DNA of 64,000 bases from contig CDRNVI010000040.1 in NCBI GenBank assembly GCA_977017575.1, forward strand, positions 62,001 to 126,000. The letters are read 5' to 3'. This document shows positions 19,873 through 30,750 of this stretch, in pieces. Source of the stretch: Paramoeba atlantica (taxonomy: Eukaryota > Discosea). A model generated the notes under the pieces. The model was not told the origin of the DNA. It worked only from the letters and a program-made list of their open reading frames with translations, and ran no database searches. Position 1 is the first letter of the stretch. Each line of letters starts with the position of its first letter. Made by a program: the position numbers and the translations under genes.

Positions 19873-21102
19873 CTAATTATCAACGTTCATCTCGACGTTT
19901 TCTGGTTCGTTCTCACTTTCACTCTCTTCATAGAAGAAAGGATCCTTTCCATAATGTTCCAGAACGCAGTTCAACATGTTTCGAAAACGAATTTGCCAAG
20001 CTCGCTCTGGATCATTGTGTACGCTCCCGAATTTAACGCATTGGAGAGCAATATTGCGCTTGAGGTCTTGAGCTGATGCACCGAAATTATAGTGCTGGCG
20101 CTTGGTCCAGTCTTTTATAATTCGGTGCACACACTCCGCATGGTTCGTATGATAGCCATGGAGTTCAACGAACTCTCTCGAATGGTTCACGGCGAAGTGC
20201 CGACAGAACTCCTCCATCCCCAAGTATCCACGCCAAGCATCAGTCACGACCAAAGACCGCGCACTCTCCAAGTGCGGAAGTATGAAATTTTTCAAAGTTT
20301 CGTGGTCTCGTCGCTTAACGAGCTTCCAATGAGTCCGACCCATTCGTCTTCCCTTAACCTCGGTTATGCTTACAAACCAATGTCCCACGTTTCGGGGGCG
20401 TCTTCCTCGGTGGTATTTCCGTTTTCCCACGAAGGTTTCATCCACCTGCAGACGAGAAAATGCGTACACCGCATTTTCTTCTTGGTGTAGTGCTGCATTG
20501 CCTAAGTCGTGTAGAATTTTCGTCACCACCTTGTGCCTAATGGAACGGTTTCTCGCAATTTGGCCCGCTGTCAAATTATCGGCAATATCTGCCCAAATTC
20601 GAAGCAACTTTCCCCCGTCAATGTCCATTCGACCAGACACATAAGGTTCAAGTTTTCCTCGCTTCATCCGACACGGATTGCGCTGGAATTCATGAAAACA
20701 GCACATTTGGATGTTAGGCCGTCCGGGTATATCCCGCATCATACTTGGACCATGTACAGTACAAGAAGGTGCTTTCAACAGACCGTGATTTTTCATCCAG
20801 GATTCTGCACGCTTGCCTTGAGGGATCATATTAAAATTTCGCCACGCGCGCACACAAGAAAACTCAGCACAACCTGGACATACACGAACTGACGGAAGCA
20901 AAGTACGTGCAGCAGCTTCGGCCCCAACCAAGGGGCTAAAAATAAGTCTGTCAGCCCAGGCACCAGGAGTTCGTAATTCCTCTGGAGTGCGAGGTAACTC
21001 TTCTTCTTCCTCTTCTTGAGTGCGACGCATTTCGCTGTCTACGAAACGCACAAAACTATTCAAAAGAGCTTCGCGTGCACTCCCCGCTTGACTGTTATTC
21101 AT
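19873..21102 (-). CDS. Merlin/IS1595-type transposase, copy 1
   Basis: A 409-residue DDE transposase. The N-terminal half has a zinc-binding module (CPGC…C and CTVH…C). The catalytic core has VDETFVGKRKYHRGR (first Asp), VKRRDHETLKNFILPH, VVTDAWRGY (second Asp) and YHTNHAECVHRIIKDW, the third acidic region. The start MNNSQAGSAREALLNSF parallels copy 2 (MTNQQ…AMLRSF). It is open throughout and may be intact. Merlin elements cut and paste and duplicate 8-9 bp. I could not find clear terminal inverted repeats for this copy. Confidence 0.8.
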   Translation of the reverse strand: MNNSQAGSAREALLNSFVRFVDSEMRRTQEEEEEELPRTPEELRTPGAWADRLIFSPLVGAEAAARTLLPSVRVCPGCAEFSCVRAWRNFNMIPQGKRAESWMKNHGLLKAPSCTVHGPSMMRDIPGRPNIQMCCFHEFQRNPCRMKRGKLEPYVSGRMDIDGGKLLRIWADIADNLTAGQIARNRSIRHKVVTKILHDLGNAALHQEENAVYAFSRLQVDETFVGKRKYHRGRRPRNVGHWFVSITEVKGRRMGRTHWKLVKRRDHETLKNFILPHLESARSLVVTDAWRGYLGMEEFCRHFAVNHSREFVELHGYHTNHAECVHRIIKDWTKRQHYNFGASAQDLKRNIALQCVKFGSVHNDPERAWQIRFRNMLNCVLEHYGKDPFFYEESESENEPENVEMNVDN

Positions 21103-21184
21103 TAAAAAGAAGGGACGAAACCAAAGTAAAATAGAACAGCCTAGTAATTTTTATCACGAGAGCTACAACGTGGTGTAGAACTCC

Positions 21185-21800
21185 GTTCGAAGGGAAAAAC
21201 GTGGGCTACGCTCACAGTTGGGCCTTGCTCGCAAACTACAGATACAGATAAACCCACGCTCAAAGTTGGGCCTTGCTCGCAAACTAGGTCTCGCAGTATA
21301 GGAAAACAAATACACAATCCTGCGGAAGTGGCAGACATAGGTTCTCAGTGCGCGACCCGCGCGCTGGAGCGCGCGGGTCGCCAAAAAATATAATTATGTC
21401 CCAGGGCTACGCTCACAGTTGGGCCTTGCTCGCAAACGGGGGCTTTTGCCTCCAGAAGTGGGCTTCGTTCAAAGTTGGGCCTTGCCTCCAGACACGTAAA
21501 CTAGGTCTCGCAGTATAAGAAAACAAATACACAATCCTGCGGAAGTGGCAGACATAGGTTCTCAGTGCGCGACCCGCGCGCTGGAGCGCGCGGGTCGCCA
21601 AAAAATATAATTATGTCCCAGGGCTACGCTCACAGTTGGGCCTTGCTCGCAAACGGGGGCTTTTGCCTCCAGAAGTGGGCTTCGCTCACAGTTGGGCCTT
21701 GCCTCCAGACACGTAAACTAGGTCTCGCAGTATAGGAAAACAAATACACAATCCTGCGGAAGTGGCAGACATAGGTTCTCAGTGCGCGACCCGCGTTTAC
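21185..21800. repeat. Tandem subterminal repeats beside Merlin copy 1
   Basis: About three units of roughly 220 bp containing GTTGGGCCTTGCTCGCAAAC, CTGCGGAAGTGGCAGACATA and a 14-bp-arm hairpin (GCGACCCGCGCGCT / AGCGCGCGGGTCGC). The same units occur inside Merlin copy 2, so they belong to the transposon. Confidence 0.8.
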
Positions 21801-22450
21801 TAAAAGACTCATCTCTGTTTTAGCAGCACGGGCACACCTCAATCCTAAAGACACACGCGATGCCTTCCGACTAGCAGTTGAAAAATTCAATGCATACACA
21901 GTTGTATGCCAACTAAGAGACGTGATCCCACACTGCAACTGGATAGGCGGACTAAGTAACTAATCTTTCCTTAAACGGTTTTATTAACACAACTAATCTT
22001 TCCCAGTAAACGCAAACTGAGCACTTTACTTTACTTTATGGTTATTTTCCTGAAGGACAAATATCACAATGACAAAAATGTAAACTTGTGTTAGTAATTA
22101 TACTCGGAAAGTCAGGTAATCGTTCAGACGAAATATATGATTTTATTTTATTGAACATTAGAAACAATTTCCATAAGTTAAAACTTTTTTCAAAAGTTAA
22201 TAAAGCTTTTGCTTTACTTTGCAACTCGAAAATTTTGGATCACCACCCTTCCCTTTACATAATTAGAAAAAAAAATTAGCAAAATCAAAATTTTCGAATA
22301 ATCGCCCCTTTGCACAAATGATGGCGAATATATCTAAATATAGTCACCTTCGTCAAAAAAAAAAAAAAAAAAAGATATTTTATTTATAAAAGGATTTTCT
22401 GCACAGAAGGATTGTTATTCCAGGTTGAAAAGTGATATTCAAAAAAAAAT
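21795..22450 (+). mobile_element. B LINE 3' end, second copy of the block at 1-600
   Basis: Encodes TKRLISVLAARAHLNPKDTR and onward to WIGGLSN with stop near 21962, followed by the same 3' UTR as at 121-595. A-runs differ in length. It is a fragment with no RT. Confidence 0.75.
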
Positions 22451-22545
22451 CAAAATCATAAATAACTTAAGGCAGGTTGTACGTTTGTTATTCATAAACT
22501 AGTTTATATAGTGACACAAAGCATTATACAGTGAACTGGTAATAG

Positions 22546-23931
22546 AGCGCGTTTTTATCCATTGGAGCATCTACCCCCCCACCGACCAAACCGAAGAAAA
22601 CGCCACGCATCAGAATCGTCGGAGGAGAACCTCTTCTTTCAAAGATTTGGGAAGACCACGGGACTGACCAGGCCAATTACCTCCAGGGAAACCAGAACTC
22701 CGAAGAAGGATCTGTAGCTCTGCCAAAAGATTGGGCTGGCCATGGCGAACAACACGGCGAGCATTCCGACAATATCATTAAAATCAAGCCTAAAACTTTT
22801 CGATTCACGCCTTCAAACGCCCAATCAGCCAGCGACCCACAACAAGCAAAAACGTCGGATATCGAAACGACTCAAGACTCAAGACTGATCCAGCCCGATA
22901 TCGAAAATGATGAGCAACTCTCTGAAGATGAAAGTGACGAGATGTCCCTTGACAGCGATTGTGGGGTCATCGAAGAGCTTGCAAATCGGGGCGCCGTTTC
23001 CAAAGCACCGGATCATGTGCACAATGTCGTAGCAAAGTGGGGTAAAGGCACAGCTTGCATAATCGAATGGGGATTCCGTCAGGAAACGACAAACTACGTA
23101 TCGAAGGGAGTCGTCGTAGGCAGAACATCTCGCAAAGGACTAATAAAAATCAAGATTTCATATGCACCAGCCCAAGGCAGCGAAGGTCCAAGTGGATTCC
23201 TTTACCTTCCGCAGACAAGCAAAATCAGAATCTGTTCCATACGAGCCACGAAGCTGATTAAAATCGAAGCCATCACGCGGAACTTAGAAGAACAAGCTGA
23301 GAACGTATCGAATGAAGATGGTCAAGGAGATCTCGAGCCACTGCCCCCGATGACGCCCATTGATTCATCATTTTCAGTCCATGTAGTCGCAATCTTTCGT
23401 GCAATACTTCGTGGGTATCCAACTGTAGAACTTGATTCCGAGAAAACTGCAGTTTGGCACAAATTCCTGAACGCCCCAAGGGACTCGCTCGCAACCATTC
23501 GCCAACTCTCACGGCAAAATCAACGCGTAGGACATATAATCAAGCATACGGACCAATCAGAGGGCGAAAATCTGAGCGCCCAACAGAGAGAGGAACTAGG
23601 AATCGACCGTCGCTCGATTAGAAATGCTTTAGTGACCGCCCGCGCCGGAAACGTAGGGAAAGCTACTCGAATTCTGGACAACGTCTACAAGGAGTCCGCT
23701 CTCACAGCAGATGAAAAGGTACAAAAACTTCGCACATTGCATCCGGAAGGACCTAACATACAAATCCCGGAAGCTGACTTTCCACGAATCGGCATTGTAG
23801 AGAAATCGGAAGTCCGTCTTGCGGTCGAAAAACTTGCGCGAGGGGCCTCTCCAGGACCAAGCGGACTCAGCGAAAGTATGATGCGTTTGCTAGTTGACGA
23901 TGAAGAAACGTGCCTGTCATTGTGTCACATG
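22546..23931 (+). pseudogene. B1 LINE N-terminal half, split copy
   Basis: An open frame with no native ATG (5'-truncated) that includes PRIRIVGG, an acidic segment, a beta-rich block around TACIIEWGF…GVVVGRTS, and the RT entry region LARGASPGPSGLSESMMRLL. It ends at LCHM where LINE A is inserted with target duplication ATTGTGTCACATG. The next residues (VRDVMNGE…) resume at 33185. The first in-frame ATG is 22942. Confidence 0.75.
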
Positions 23932-24490
23932 AATGTTGAATGTTGAATGTTGTTAGGCTTTCTATCCCATTGGGGATGTTGCCTCCCCGGAGTAAGCCGA
24001 GGTAGCTTTGGGGGAGGCTATCACTCAAAGGTGGATTTTCATCCACCTTGTCCGCTGAACTATCTTAACCCTTTCAGGTTGAGACATTCAAATCCAAGGA
24101 CAGCATGCAAATCCAAGGACTACATAAGTATGTTCCGCAGGACCGAGAGTGGCCTCCCCCGGAGTAGCCGCCCACTACTGCTTGCTGGCATAGTTCGGGA
24201 GCGTTGAGTCTCAGCTTCAACAGTTTAGACTCCTCAGCTTCAATGGACCAAGTCTTCTAGGGTGTTATACCCCCGAGTGGCCTTGGCTCCTCAGCTTCAA
24301 CGGGCTAAACTTCGGCTTCAAAGAGCTCCTATCTCTCCGAATTCTGACCCTAACCCCGTTTTAATGGGTCAGTTGCAAGCCGCAGATGAGCGGTACCCAA
24401 CCCGAAAAGCGGTATGAAGTTCCCCTTAGGGGCTCATCTTCAGGGTGCATTTCAGGCCTATCCATTACAGGGTCTAGCGTTCACACAGTT

Positions 24491-25206
24491 TTAGTTCCTT
24501 GAGAATGATTTTTTATTACCTTTGTTTAACGTTTGGGTTTTCGTGCTCTTTCTATATTCATCTATTATCTTTATCCAACTTTTTTTATTCTGGGCTTTCA
24601 GTTTCCATGAGCAATCTGTTGTTATCCCAACTCTTTCCAGTGCAGCTACAAGGCTTCTACTATAGCATGGCAGGCTTCGTTTATATGTATTTCCTCTATT
24701 TTGAGTTGATCGATATTTGCCGAATAACACTCTGTTCGGGAATCTATCTGGACCCATTCTTGCGACGTGTCCAGCAAACAGTAAACTTCGGGCATCTATT
24801 TGTGGCTGGAGTGGGTCCATTCCTGCGATCGATAGGCATTCCTTCTGGGAGGTATATCTTATTGCATCCTTCGCAGATTCTTGGTGCTGTTTATCATTGT
24901 AGGCGCTATTGTCGTTCTTGACCCATGGTATGCCGAAAGATGTTTTGATGTATCTTATATAGGCGCGGTTGAGTTTCAGATGCTGGGTTGGTGTAAGCGC
25001 CCACGTTGAGCTCGCATATAGTAGAATTGGTACTATACAGACTTCCAGGATGAGTCTTTTCGTTTTCCTTGTGATAGCCTTGTCTTTCCACAAGTCTCTA
25101 AATTTTCTCATACCTGCGCAAGCTCTTCTTATTCTGTTTTCTATTTCTTCTTCCAATGAAGCATCTTCACTGATGACTGTTCCAAGGTATGAGAAGTTCC
25201 GTACTT
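24491..25206 (-). pseudogene. LINE A C-terminal region
   Basis: Corresponds to about the last 235 residues of the 1180-residue protein (RACAGMRKFRDLWKD, ILLYASSTWAL, LLFAGHVARMG). It is open to the normal stop. The 3' UTR 23959-24490 holds four TTGAAGCTGAG-type motifs in complement. Confidence 0.8.
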
Positions 25207-25634
25207 TAAGAGTTTACGAAAAGAATTTTAGGAAGTGTGCAGTGGTTAACGTGTTTCATGCACGCACCAACCAGTGCAATCTTGAATACATCTTTAGCAT
25301 ATACTGCACTTTTACGCATAAACTTTACGTGTAATGTACTTTTGTTTCGTTATTTCATATAATATTTCTTAGAAGAAGATTCTTAGGACAATATTTTCTT
25401 CACTTTACTTCGATAATTTTTGCGCCCACCCACCGGCCCCCGCGCCGGCCAGGCGCGATGCCCTATCGTATAGTTTTGATTTAGGTAGTTTATATTATAG
25501 GTCGACAAAACGAATGTTGATATCATTCTATTCTGCAACTATATGTTTTGATAGTTATTGTAAACCTTACCCTGAATGGGCGTATACTTTATATAGGATC
25601 TCTACAAAGTACGATATTCACACAAAATGAAATT
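25207..25634 (+). mobile_element. Solo V terminal unit in LINE A
   Basis: Begins TAAGAGTTTACG and ends ATGAAATTC, with the GC box CCCACCCACCGGCCCCC near 25432. There are no genes. The flanking LINE A reads GTACTT then GTTCAATAG exactly as in the uninterrupted copy, so no bases were duplicated. A shortened relative is at 35465-35751. Confidence 0.75.
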
Positions 25635-26066
25635 CGTTCAATAGTTTCTTCTTGTGCTTTTATCTCGGATGTGTAATACTTTTCTGCTTTGCAAGGTTGA
25701 ATTACCTGTGTTTTAGTTTTCCTTGTGTTTATCCTTATTCCCCATCGGTTCATAACCCCTACTACTGCGTTTAAGGTATTTTGCAGTTCCGTTTGTTCGT
25801 CCGACCAAAGAACAAGGTCATCCGCATACGCTATGAGTCCGAAAACATCTGTACCGGTTACTTTATCGCCTCGTTGAGCTCTTCCTTTTGGGATCCTCCA
25901 TTCGACACGGATGCCTGCAGTTTTAATCTGTAGTGCTTTCCGGAGTACAGCATCAAATGTTGCATTGAATAGCAGGCAGCTCATTGGACAGCCTTGTTTT
26001 AAGCCGCCAGGTATTTCGAAGCTTTCACTCTTCGTGCCGTCGTTTAACATGACGCTTGCAGTTGTT
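25635..26066 (-). pseudogene. LINE A RT catalytic segment
   Basis: Contains IPGGLKQGCPMSCLLFN and IAYADDLVLWSD with the catalytic Asp pair. Bounded by V1 on one side and the solo V unit on the other. Confidence 0.8.
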
Positions 26067-26247
26067 TAATAGTCCACGTTTGGAAATTTAGCCGCGGGGC
26101 AGGGAGTTGTTTATGCCTGCTTGGCCCTTCGGGGCACATAATTTCTTCAAATTATGATTTGTTTCAAATAGTGTTGTAATTTCATTATTCATTCTTTATA
26201 TTCTTGGTAGGCTATTTTTTTCTACTTACGTTTCAAAAGTTTTTGTG

Positions 26248-27648
26248 ATGAGATCCCAACGTTTGCGGGCTCCTCACGAGCCAAGCCAGGATCGTGATCG
26301 CTCTCCAAAAAGAGACCGCGCCCCGACACCGATCGAAACTTCGTCATTTTCGCGTTCCAAGCGCCAGTCCCTCTCGTGTCCTCCCGTACGGCCCCCTCTT
26401 CCCTCTCTCCCGACGCAGCCAGCTCCGCAGGTACCCGCGAATTCCACTCATATTCCCCCTACCCCAGGCCCAGCGCGACGGAAGATACGTCCATCTGGCA
26501 GAGCTTTGAGCCCGGCCCGTGAACCACCAAGCCCGCTCCCAAGTAATCTCCCGAGTCTCCCCACGAGCTCGTTTACCAGTCCCTACCCTATTCCGCTCGA
26601 CGCTCCGGAGGCCCCAATTCGTCGCAAGGGGACCCTCAACCCTGACCAGGTTGAGGCTTCTCGCTCGCCTCGTCGATACGATGCCCTCGACATTGACCAC
26701 GCCGAGGTGCCCCAGCGTTCACGCCTTGATGCCCGAGGAATCATGACCAGCCAGGGCAAAGAAGAGTTTGTCATGAAAGTGATTGACCTTCTGCGCAAAC
26801 GCTATGAGGTCACCGTCGAAGCTGTATGGTCTCTTCCCCGAGATGGCCTACGGCAGACGGCTATAGGGCGGGTGCATATGACGCATCCCAATGACCCTGA
26901 ATCAACTGAGTTGTTCACAGAATGGGATGGGGACGTGAATACAGCCTACCGTTTTCCCCATCCCGAGATCAACTACCACTCCTTGGACCTTGCCCATGTT
27001 CGGGCGCAGATGCCGGGTGGGAAACCAGTTGAAGATTTGATTCCGGCGTTTGAACGCGTCCGTGTTACGGACCCGAAAAGCTTCTCCCCCTACGATCCGG
27101 TTACTTGGCAACCGTGGATCGACACGGATGATTTGTTCAAGCCACGTGAACTCATCCGTGAGCTGCGCGAAGCTCCGCAGCTTGGGGTACGCTTCAACCC
27201 TCCGCCGCAGCGCGAGCGCCTGTTCAAAATGTTGACCGAATGGGTTTACGCTGCGCGCAACACAGAGGGTTGGCTAGAGAAGCACAACCTCGCCGTAGCC
27301 CTTCTCATCATCGAAGAGCTTCGCAACCATTATTGGGCTGCGGCGGGTGTTGCAGTCGAACGTGTGCAACAGCGTTTGCACCGTGACGACGACCCTCAGG
27401 ACCGCTACGGTCAGCTTGTGGTCGACGAGCAACTGAGGGGCCGGACTGCGCAGCGTGCCCCTCGACGACGCAGCCAGGGACCGTTTTGTTTTGGCTGTCA
27501 TCAGCCAGGCCACCTCCGATCGAATTGCCCGCAAACATCTCAACAACAGGGGGGGCAGTTCCGTACCCAGCGCACCCCGCAACAGGATTTTCGAGGAGGG
27601 GTGGTGGGCGGCGCCAACCGTTACGGCGCATCGCGGGCTTTCCACTAG
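26248..27648 (+). CDS. V1 gag-like protein with CCHC knuckle
   Basis: About 466 residues: a Pro/Ser/Arg-rich N-terminus (1-150), a structured middle (EVTVEAVWSLPRDG… and YDPVTWQPWIDTDDLF), a helical part, and a zinc knuckle CFGCHQPGHLRSNC near the C-terminus that would bind element RNA. The start is the ATG of MRSQRLRAP, shared with the copies at 52093 and 60128. Fossil part of V1. Confidence 0.7.
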   Translation: MRSQRLRAPHEPSQDRDRSPKRDRAPTPIETSSFSRSKRQSLSCPPVRPPLPSLPTQPAPQVPANSTHIPPTPGPARRKIRPSGRALSPAREPPSPLPSNLPSLPTSSFTSPYPIPLDAPEAPIRRKGTLNPDQVEASRSPRRYDALDIDHAEVPQRSRLDARGIMTSQGKEEFVMKVIDLLRKRYEVTVEAVWSLPRDGLRQTAIGRVHMTHPNDPESTELFTEWDGDVNTAYRFPHPEINYHSLDLAHVRAQMPGGKPVEDLIPAFERVRVTDPKSFSPYDPVTWQPWIDTDDLFKPRELIRELREAPQLGVRFNPPPQRERLFKMLTEWVYAARNTEGWLEKHNLAVALLIIEELRNHYWAAAGVAVERVQQRLHRDDDPQDRYGQLVVDEQLRGRTAQRAPRRRSQGPFCFGCHQPGHLRSNCPQTSQQQGGQFRTQRTPQQDFRGGVVGGANRYGASRAFH

Positions 27649-27651
27649 GAA

Positions 27652-28827
27652 ATGCTCCCCACCCCAATTATTGCTCGTGCCCGTCGTCCCAGGCGACGAT
27701 GGGTGGAATTTACTACACCCATTCCCTCCCCGCTCCTCCGCCGACGAGAAAGACGGCCACGCATGCGTGGCAATACTCCTCCTCCGCGTCAGTTCTCCCC
27801 GATACGTCTCCGTCGTCGCAGTCTCTCCCTCCCGGCTCGCCCTCTACCCCGGCTCTCCGTTCCCGCCGCAACCACCGCCGCCGCAACCGCCGCCGCCGCA
27901 ACCGCCGCCGCCACTCTACGGCCTCCCGGGAAGCGCCGCCAAGAATTACTGGGGGCCATTCTCCAGATGCACCCCGAAGATCCCCGCGCCACTCAGATGA
28001 GCGAGGCGCTCCAGCCCATGTGGGCAACGGCCACGTGGGCCACAAGGGAGCGATTATGGTTCCGCCTGCGCGAGTACTGCCAGGCGAAGGGAATCACCGC
28101 GAATCCTGCAAACGCGGTGCTCTTCCTCGAGACTCTGCCTCTCGCTACCTCAACGCGCATGGGGTACGCAGGGGCATTGAGGACTCTATTCGAGCTCATG
28201 GGAATCGAAGGCACCCCATTGAGTCTCTACGTAAAGGCCCTGCAAGCGCAGGGGGGGCTAGAACCCACGCGGCAGATGCTACCAATCACGCCACTTCTTC
28301 TAAAGAAGCTGAGACGTCATCTCGACGTAAAGGAGAGCATGTGTTGCCTCCTGTGTTGGAAAGCCGCTGCGAGATGGACCGAGACCGCCGACCTGAGGCG
28401 GGAGCAGTTCGTGAGTGTGGCCAGTCACGAGGTAATCATTTATTGGGGCAGGGGGACAAAGACGACTCGTCTGAATCCTTACCGGCCGTACCTCTACGCG
28501 ATAGTGACTGGCCCGGGGACACCCGAACTGGCTCAGTTTGTGGGAAGTTTGAGACCAGGCCAACGCCTGTGTTTCACGACGGTCCGGGAGATGGACCACA
28601 GGATGAATCAACTTCTCGGTCCCGGGTATGGAACACATTCCATAAAAAGAGGTGCGATTACTTACCTATTCCACGAGATCTCCCTCGGGAATCTCAGGAT
28701 GGAGGACGTCCAGAACCTCACGAAACACCTCAACGTCGAATCACTGTTGCGCTACAACGCAAGCAGTATTACAACGGCAAGGGCTCTCGGGACGCAGAGA
28801 GTCTCAGCACGTCTCCCAGTGCTGTAA
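27652..28827 (+). CDS. V1 tyrosine recombinase
   Basis: 391 residues: a Pro/Arg-rich N-terminus, then a core-binding helical region (LWFRLREYCQAKGI, LPLATSTRMGYAGAL), and the catalytic domain with AARWTETADLRREQF, YGTHSIKRGAITYLFHE and LLRYNASS (Tyr). It directly follows the gag frame. The recombinase inserts a circular DNA copy. Fossil part of V1. Confidence 0.75.
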   Translation: MLPTPIIARARRPRRRWVEFTTPIPSPLLRRRERRPRMRGNTPPPRQFSPIRLRRRSLSLPARPLPRLSVPAATTAAATAAAATAAATLRPPGKRRQELLGAILQMHPEDPRATQMSEALQPMWATATWATRERLWFRLREYCQAKGITANPANAVLFLETLPLATSTRMGYAGALRTLFELMGIEGTPLSLYVKALQAQGGLEPTRQMLPITPLLLKKLRRHLDVKESMCCLLCWKAAARWTETADLRREQFVSVASHEVIIYWGRGTKTTRLNPYRPYLYAIVTGPGTPELAQFVGSLRPGQRLCFTTVREMDHRMNQLLGPGYGTHSIKRGAITYLFHEISLGNLRMEDVQNLTKHLNVESLLRYNASSITTARALGTQRVSARLPVL

Positions 28828-28838
28828 CCTCGGAGCAC

Positions 28839-30398
28839 GTGGCAAAGTGCTTCGAGGAAGTGCCTTACCTTCGCAGGCACTCCGTTGTTTGTGCACGCCG
28901 CTCTTCACGGCTAGCCAAGGCACACGACGCTCACCTACCTTTGCACGTTAAGAAGTCGATACCTGTTATCCATTTGGATCAGGTTAAGGAGTGGATGAGT
29001 GTGTCAGCTGCCACTCGTTTTCGCAAGGTAGTGGATGAATTATTATGGGTACCTAAAGCCCCGTACCCCGAACCTAGTGTGAAAGGTTCATTGCCTGAGG
29101 CGGACGTCCGATTGTTGGAGGACGCAGGCATAATCTCCAAGGTCCCGGCGCAGGAGTTGAGAAAGCGCCCATCGATGCAGTTCATGATTCCCTTCACGGT
29201 TGTGGAGACCGATGATGAGGGCAATCAGCGCAGAAGATTTATTTCGTGGACACGGGACGATAATGATAGACTTAAAGGATATGAACCACAGGTCCCTTTA
29301 TATCATCCCTCCAAGTACCTTCATAAGGCGCACGAGCCGATGGCTGTGAAGCGGGACTTCACATGCGGGTTTTACCAGATTGGTATCCCGAAGAGGGCGC
29401 GGCCCAAATTCCGCCTTAGAACGAACAGTGGAGACGTGTATGAGATGAACGTCCTCCCGATGGGCCATAGGTGTGCACCGGAGGTTATGCACACGGTTAC
29501 CGCCGCGATTGCTGGCGAGGCGTCGATTTGTTCTCAGCGCTACTCGTTTCACCGAGGCTCTATCGACGTTTATGTTGACGGAGTTCGGTTTGCAGGAACC
29601 CACTCCGAGGCCACCACGTACGCTCAGTTCATTGACGAGCGTTGCGACAAAGCGAACGGTCTTTTCAAAGATCGGGGTCAGCCCCCTGTAGCACAGTACG
29701 TGTTCAATGGGGTGGCGTTCGACCATAACGCGCATACGGTCTGCCTGGGGCCGCGAGTGATCAGGAAACTGCGAGCCGACTCTTTCTTCAACATTTCCTT
29801 TGTTGACCTAGAGGCGGTGGTGGGGCGCCTCATTTATGGCTCCGCAGTTCTCCGACTCAATATGCCGCGATTTTATTTCGCTTTGAAGGTGGCGCAACGG
29901 CGTATCAACTTGTTGAACCGTTGCCCGAAGTTATGTGACCGTCCGGTCGCACTCCCTGTCGTCACTCGCTCCATGCTAGCAGAATGGAGAAACGAGTTGC
30001 TGGAGAATGTTCCACGGTCTCCACCTCCCCATCCCGATGTTGTTCCACACAAGCATCGTCTCTACACCGATGCCTCGGTGAAAGGATGGGGAGCGATTAT
30101 GTATTTAGACAGCGGAGAGGTTTTGATTACGGGTGAGGCATGGCCTGAGTCATCCTCGTATGAGGTGAACCGTGCGGAAGCTGCAGCAGTCCGCTTAGCC
30201 CTCGAGAAGTTTTCCGCGCATTGCCCCCGTGGAACCTGCTTGGATGTTTTTGTTGACAACACCTCCTGTCAGGCTGCACTGAACAGGAGGATCTCCAAGT
30301 CAGAGGGGGTTTCAATGGAATTGCGCGAAGTCCTGCGACTGACAGAGGACAAAGGTATTTGTGTCAAGGCAGGACTCTTGGCCCTTCGGGGCACATAA
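28839..30398 (+). CDS. V1 RT-RNase H region
   Basis: RT motifs RRRFISWTRDDND, VKRDFTCGFYQIGIP, LPMGHRCAPEVMH, IDVYVDGVRF, then RNase H motifs LYTDASVKGWGAIMYL, VNRAEAAAVRLAL, VFVDNTSCQAAL. The boundary chosen corresponds to the start of the equivalent frame at 54669. Fossil part. Confidence 0.7.
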   Translation: MAKCFEEVPYLRRHSVVCARRSSRLAKAHDAHLPLHVKKSIPVIHLDQVKEWMSVSAATRFRKVVDELLWVPKAPYPEPSVKGSLPEADVRLLEDAGIISKVPAQELRKRPSMQFMIPFTVVETDDEGNQRRRFISWTRDDNDRLKGYEPQVPLYHPSKYLHKAHEPMAVKRDFTCGFYQIGIPKRARPKFRLRTNSGDVYEMNVLPMGHRCAPEVMHTVTAAIAGEASICSQRYSFHRGSIDVYVDGVRFAGTHSEATTYAQFIDERCDKANGLFKDRGQPPVAQYVFNGVAFDHNAHTVCLGPRVIRKLRADSFFNISFVDLEAVVGRLIYGSAVLRLNMPRFYFALKVAQRRINLLNRCPKLCDRPVALPVVTRSMLAEWRNELLENVPRSPPPHPDVVPHKHRLYTDASVKGWGAIMYLDSGEVLITGEAWPESSSYEVNRAEAAAVRLALEKFSAHCPRGTCLDVFVDNTSCQAALNRRISKSEGVSMELREVLRLTEDKGICVKAGLLALRGT

Positions 30399-30750
30399 TT
30401 TCTTCAAATTATGATTTGTTTCAAATAGTGTTGTAATTTCATTATTCATTCTTTATATTCTTGGTAGGCTATTTTTTTCTACTTACGTTTCAAAAGTTTT
30501 TGTGCCCGCCCACCGAGCCCCCAGCCATTTGGTCGAGGGTTCCGGTGGGGGGAACCCCGTTAACAGAGTGACAGTGACATATATGTTTGCAGACCTAAAA
30601 TTGTCGTGAGAACTTATTATTTACAGTTTAATGTTGATGTTATGTTTTGAGATTGGGAAATAGGGCTTGTGAGCAATCAGATACATTTTAGTAGTTTCTT
30701 TGTTTACTATTCGATACATGTTATTTATTATGCCCCGCGGCGTGGATTTC

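Larger units (their letters stand above)
26067..30750 (+). mobile_element. VIPER-like YR retroelement V1 (fossil)
   Basis: Ends are TAATAGTCCACG and CGTGGATTTC. Parts: left A repeat with double hairpin (26122-26156), gag, YR, RT-RNase H, second A repeat (30365-30505), GC box and right end. Inserted in LINE A without target duplication. It looks mostly whole, with about one break. Young, since the A repeats are nearly identical. Confidence 0.8.

Noticed and set aside
21185-21800. CRISPR array
   Set aside because: The repeats are long, contiguous and without unique spacers, and the context is a eukaryotic transposon.
27486-28830. Long frame of 445 codons ahead of V1 RT on the same strand
   Set aside because: It is an alternative reading of the gag end and the recombinase gene, with arginine- and proline-rich nonsense composition.
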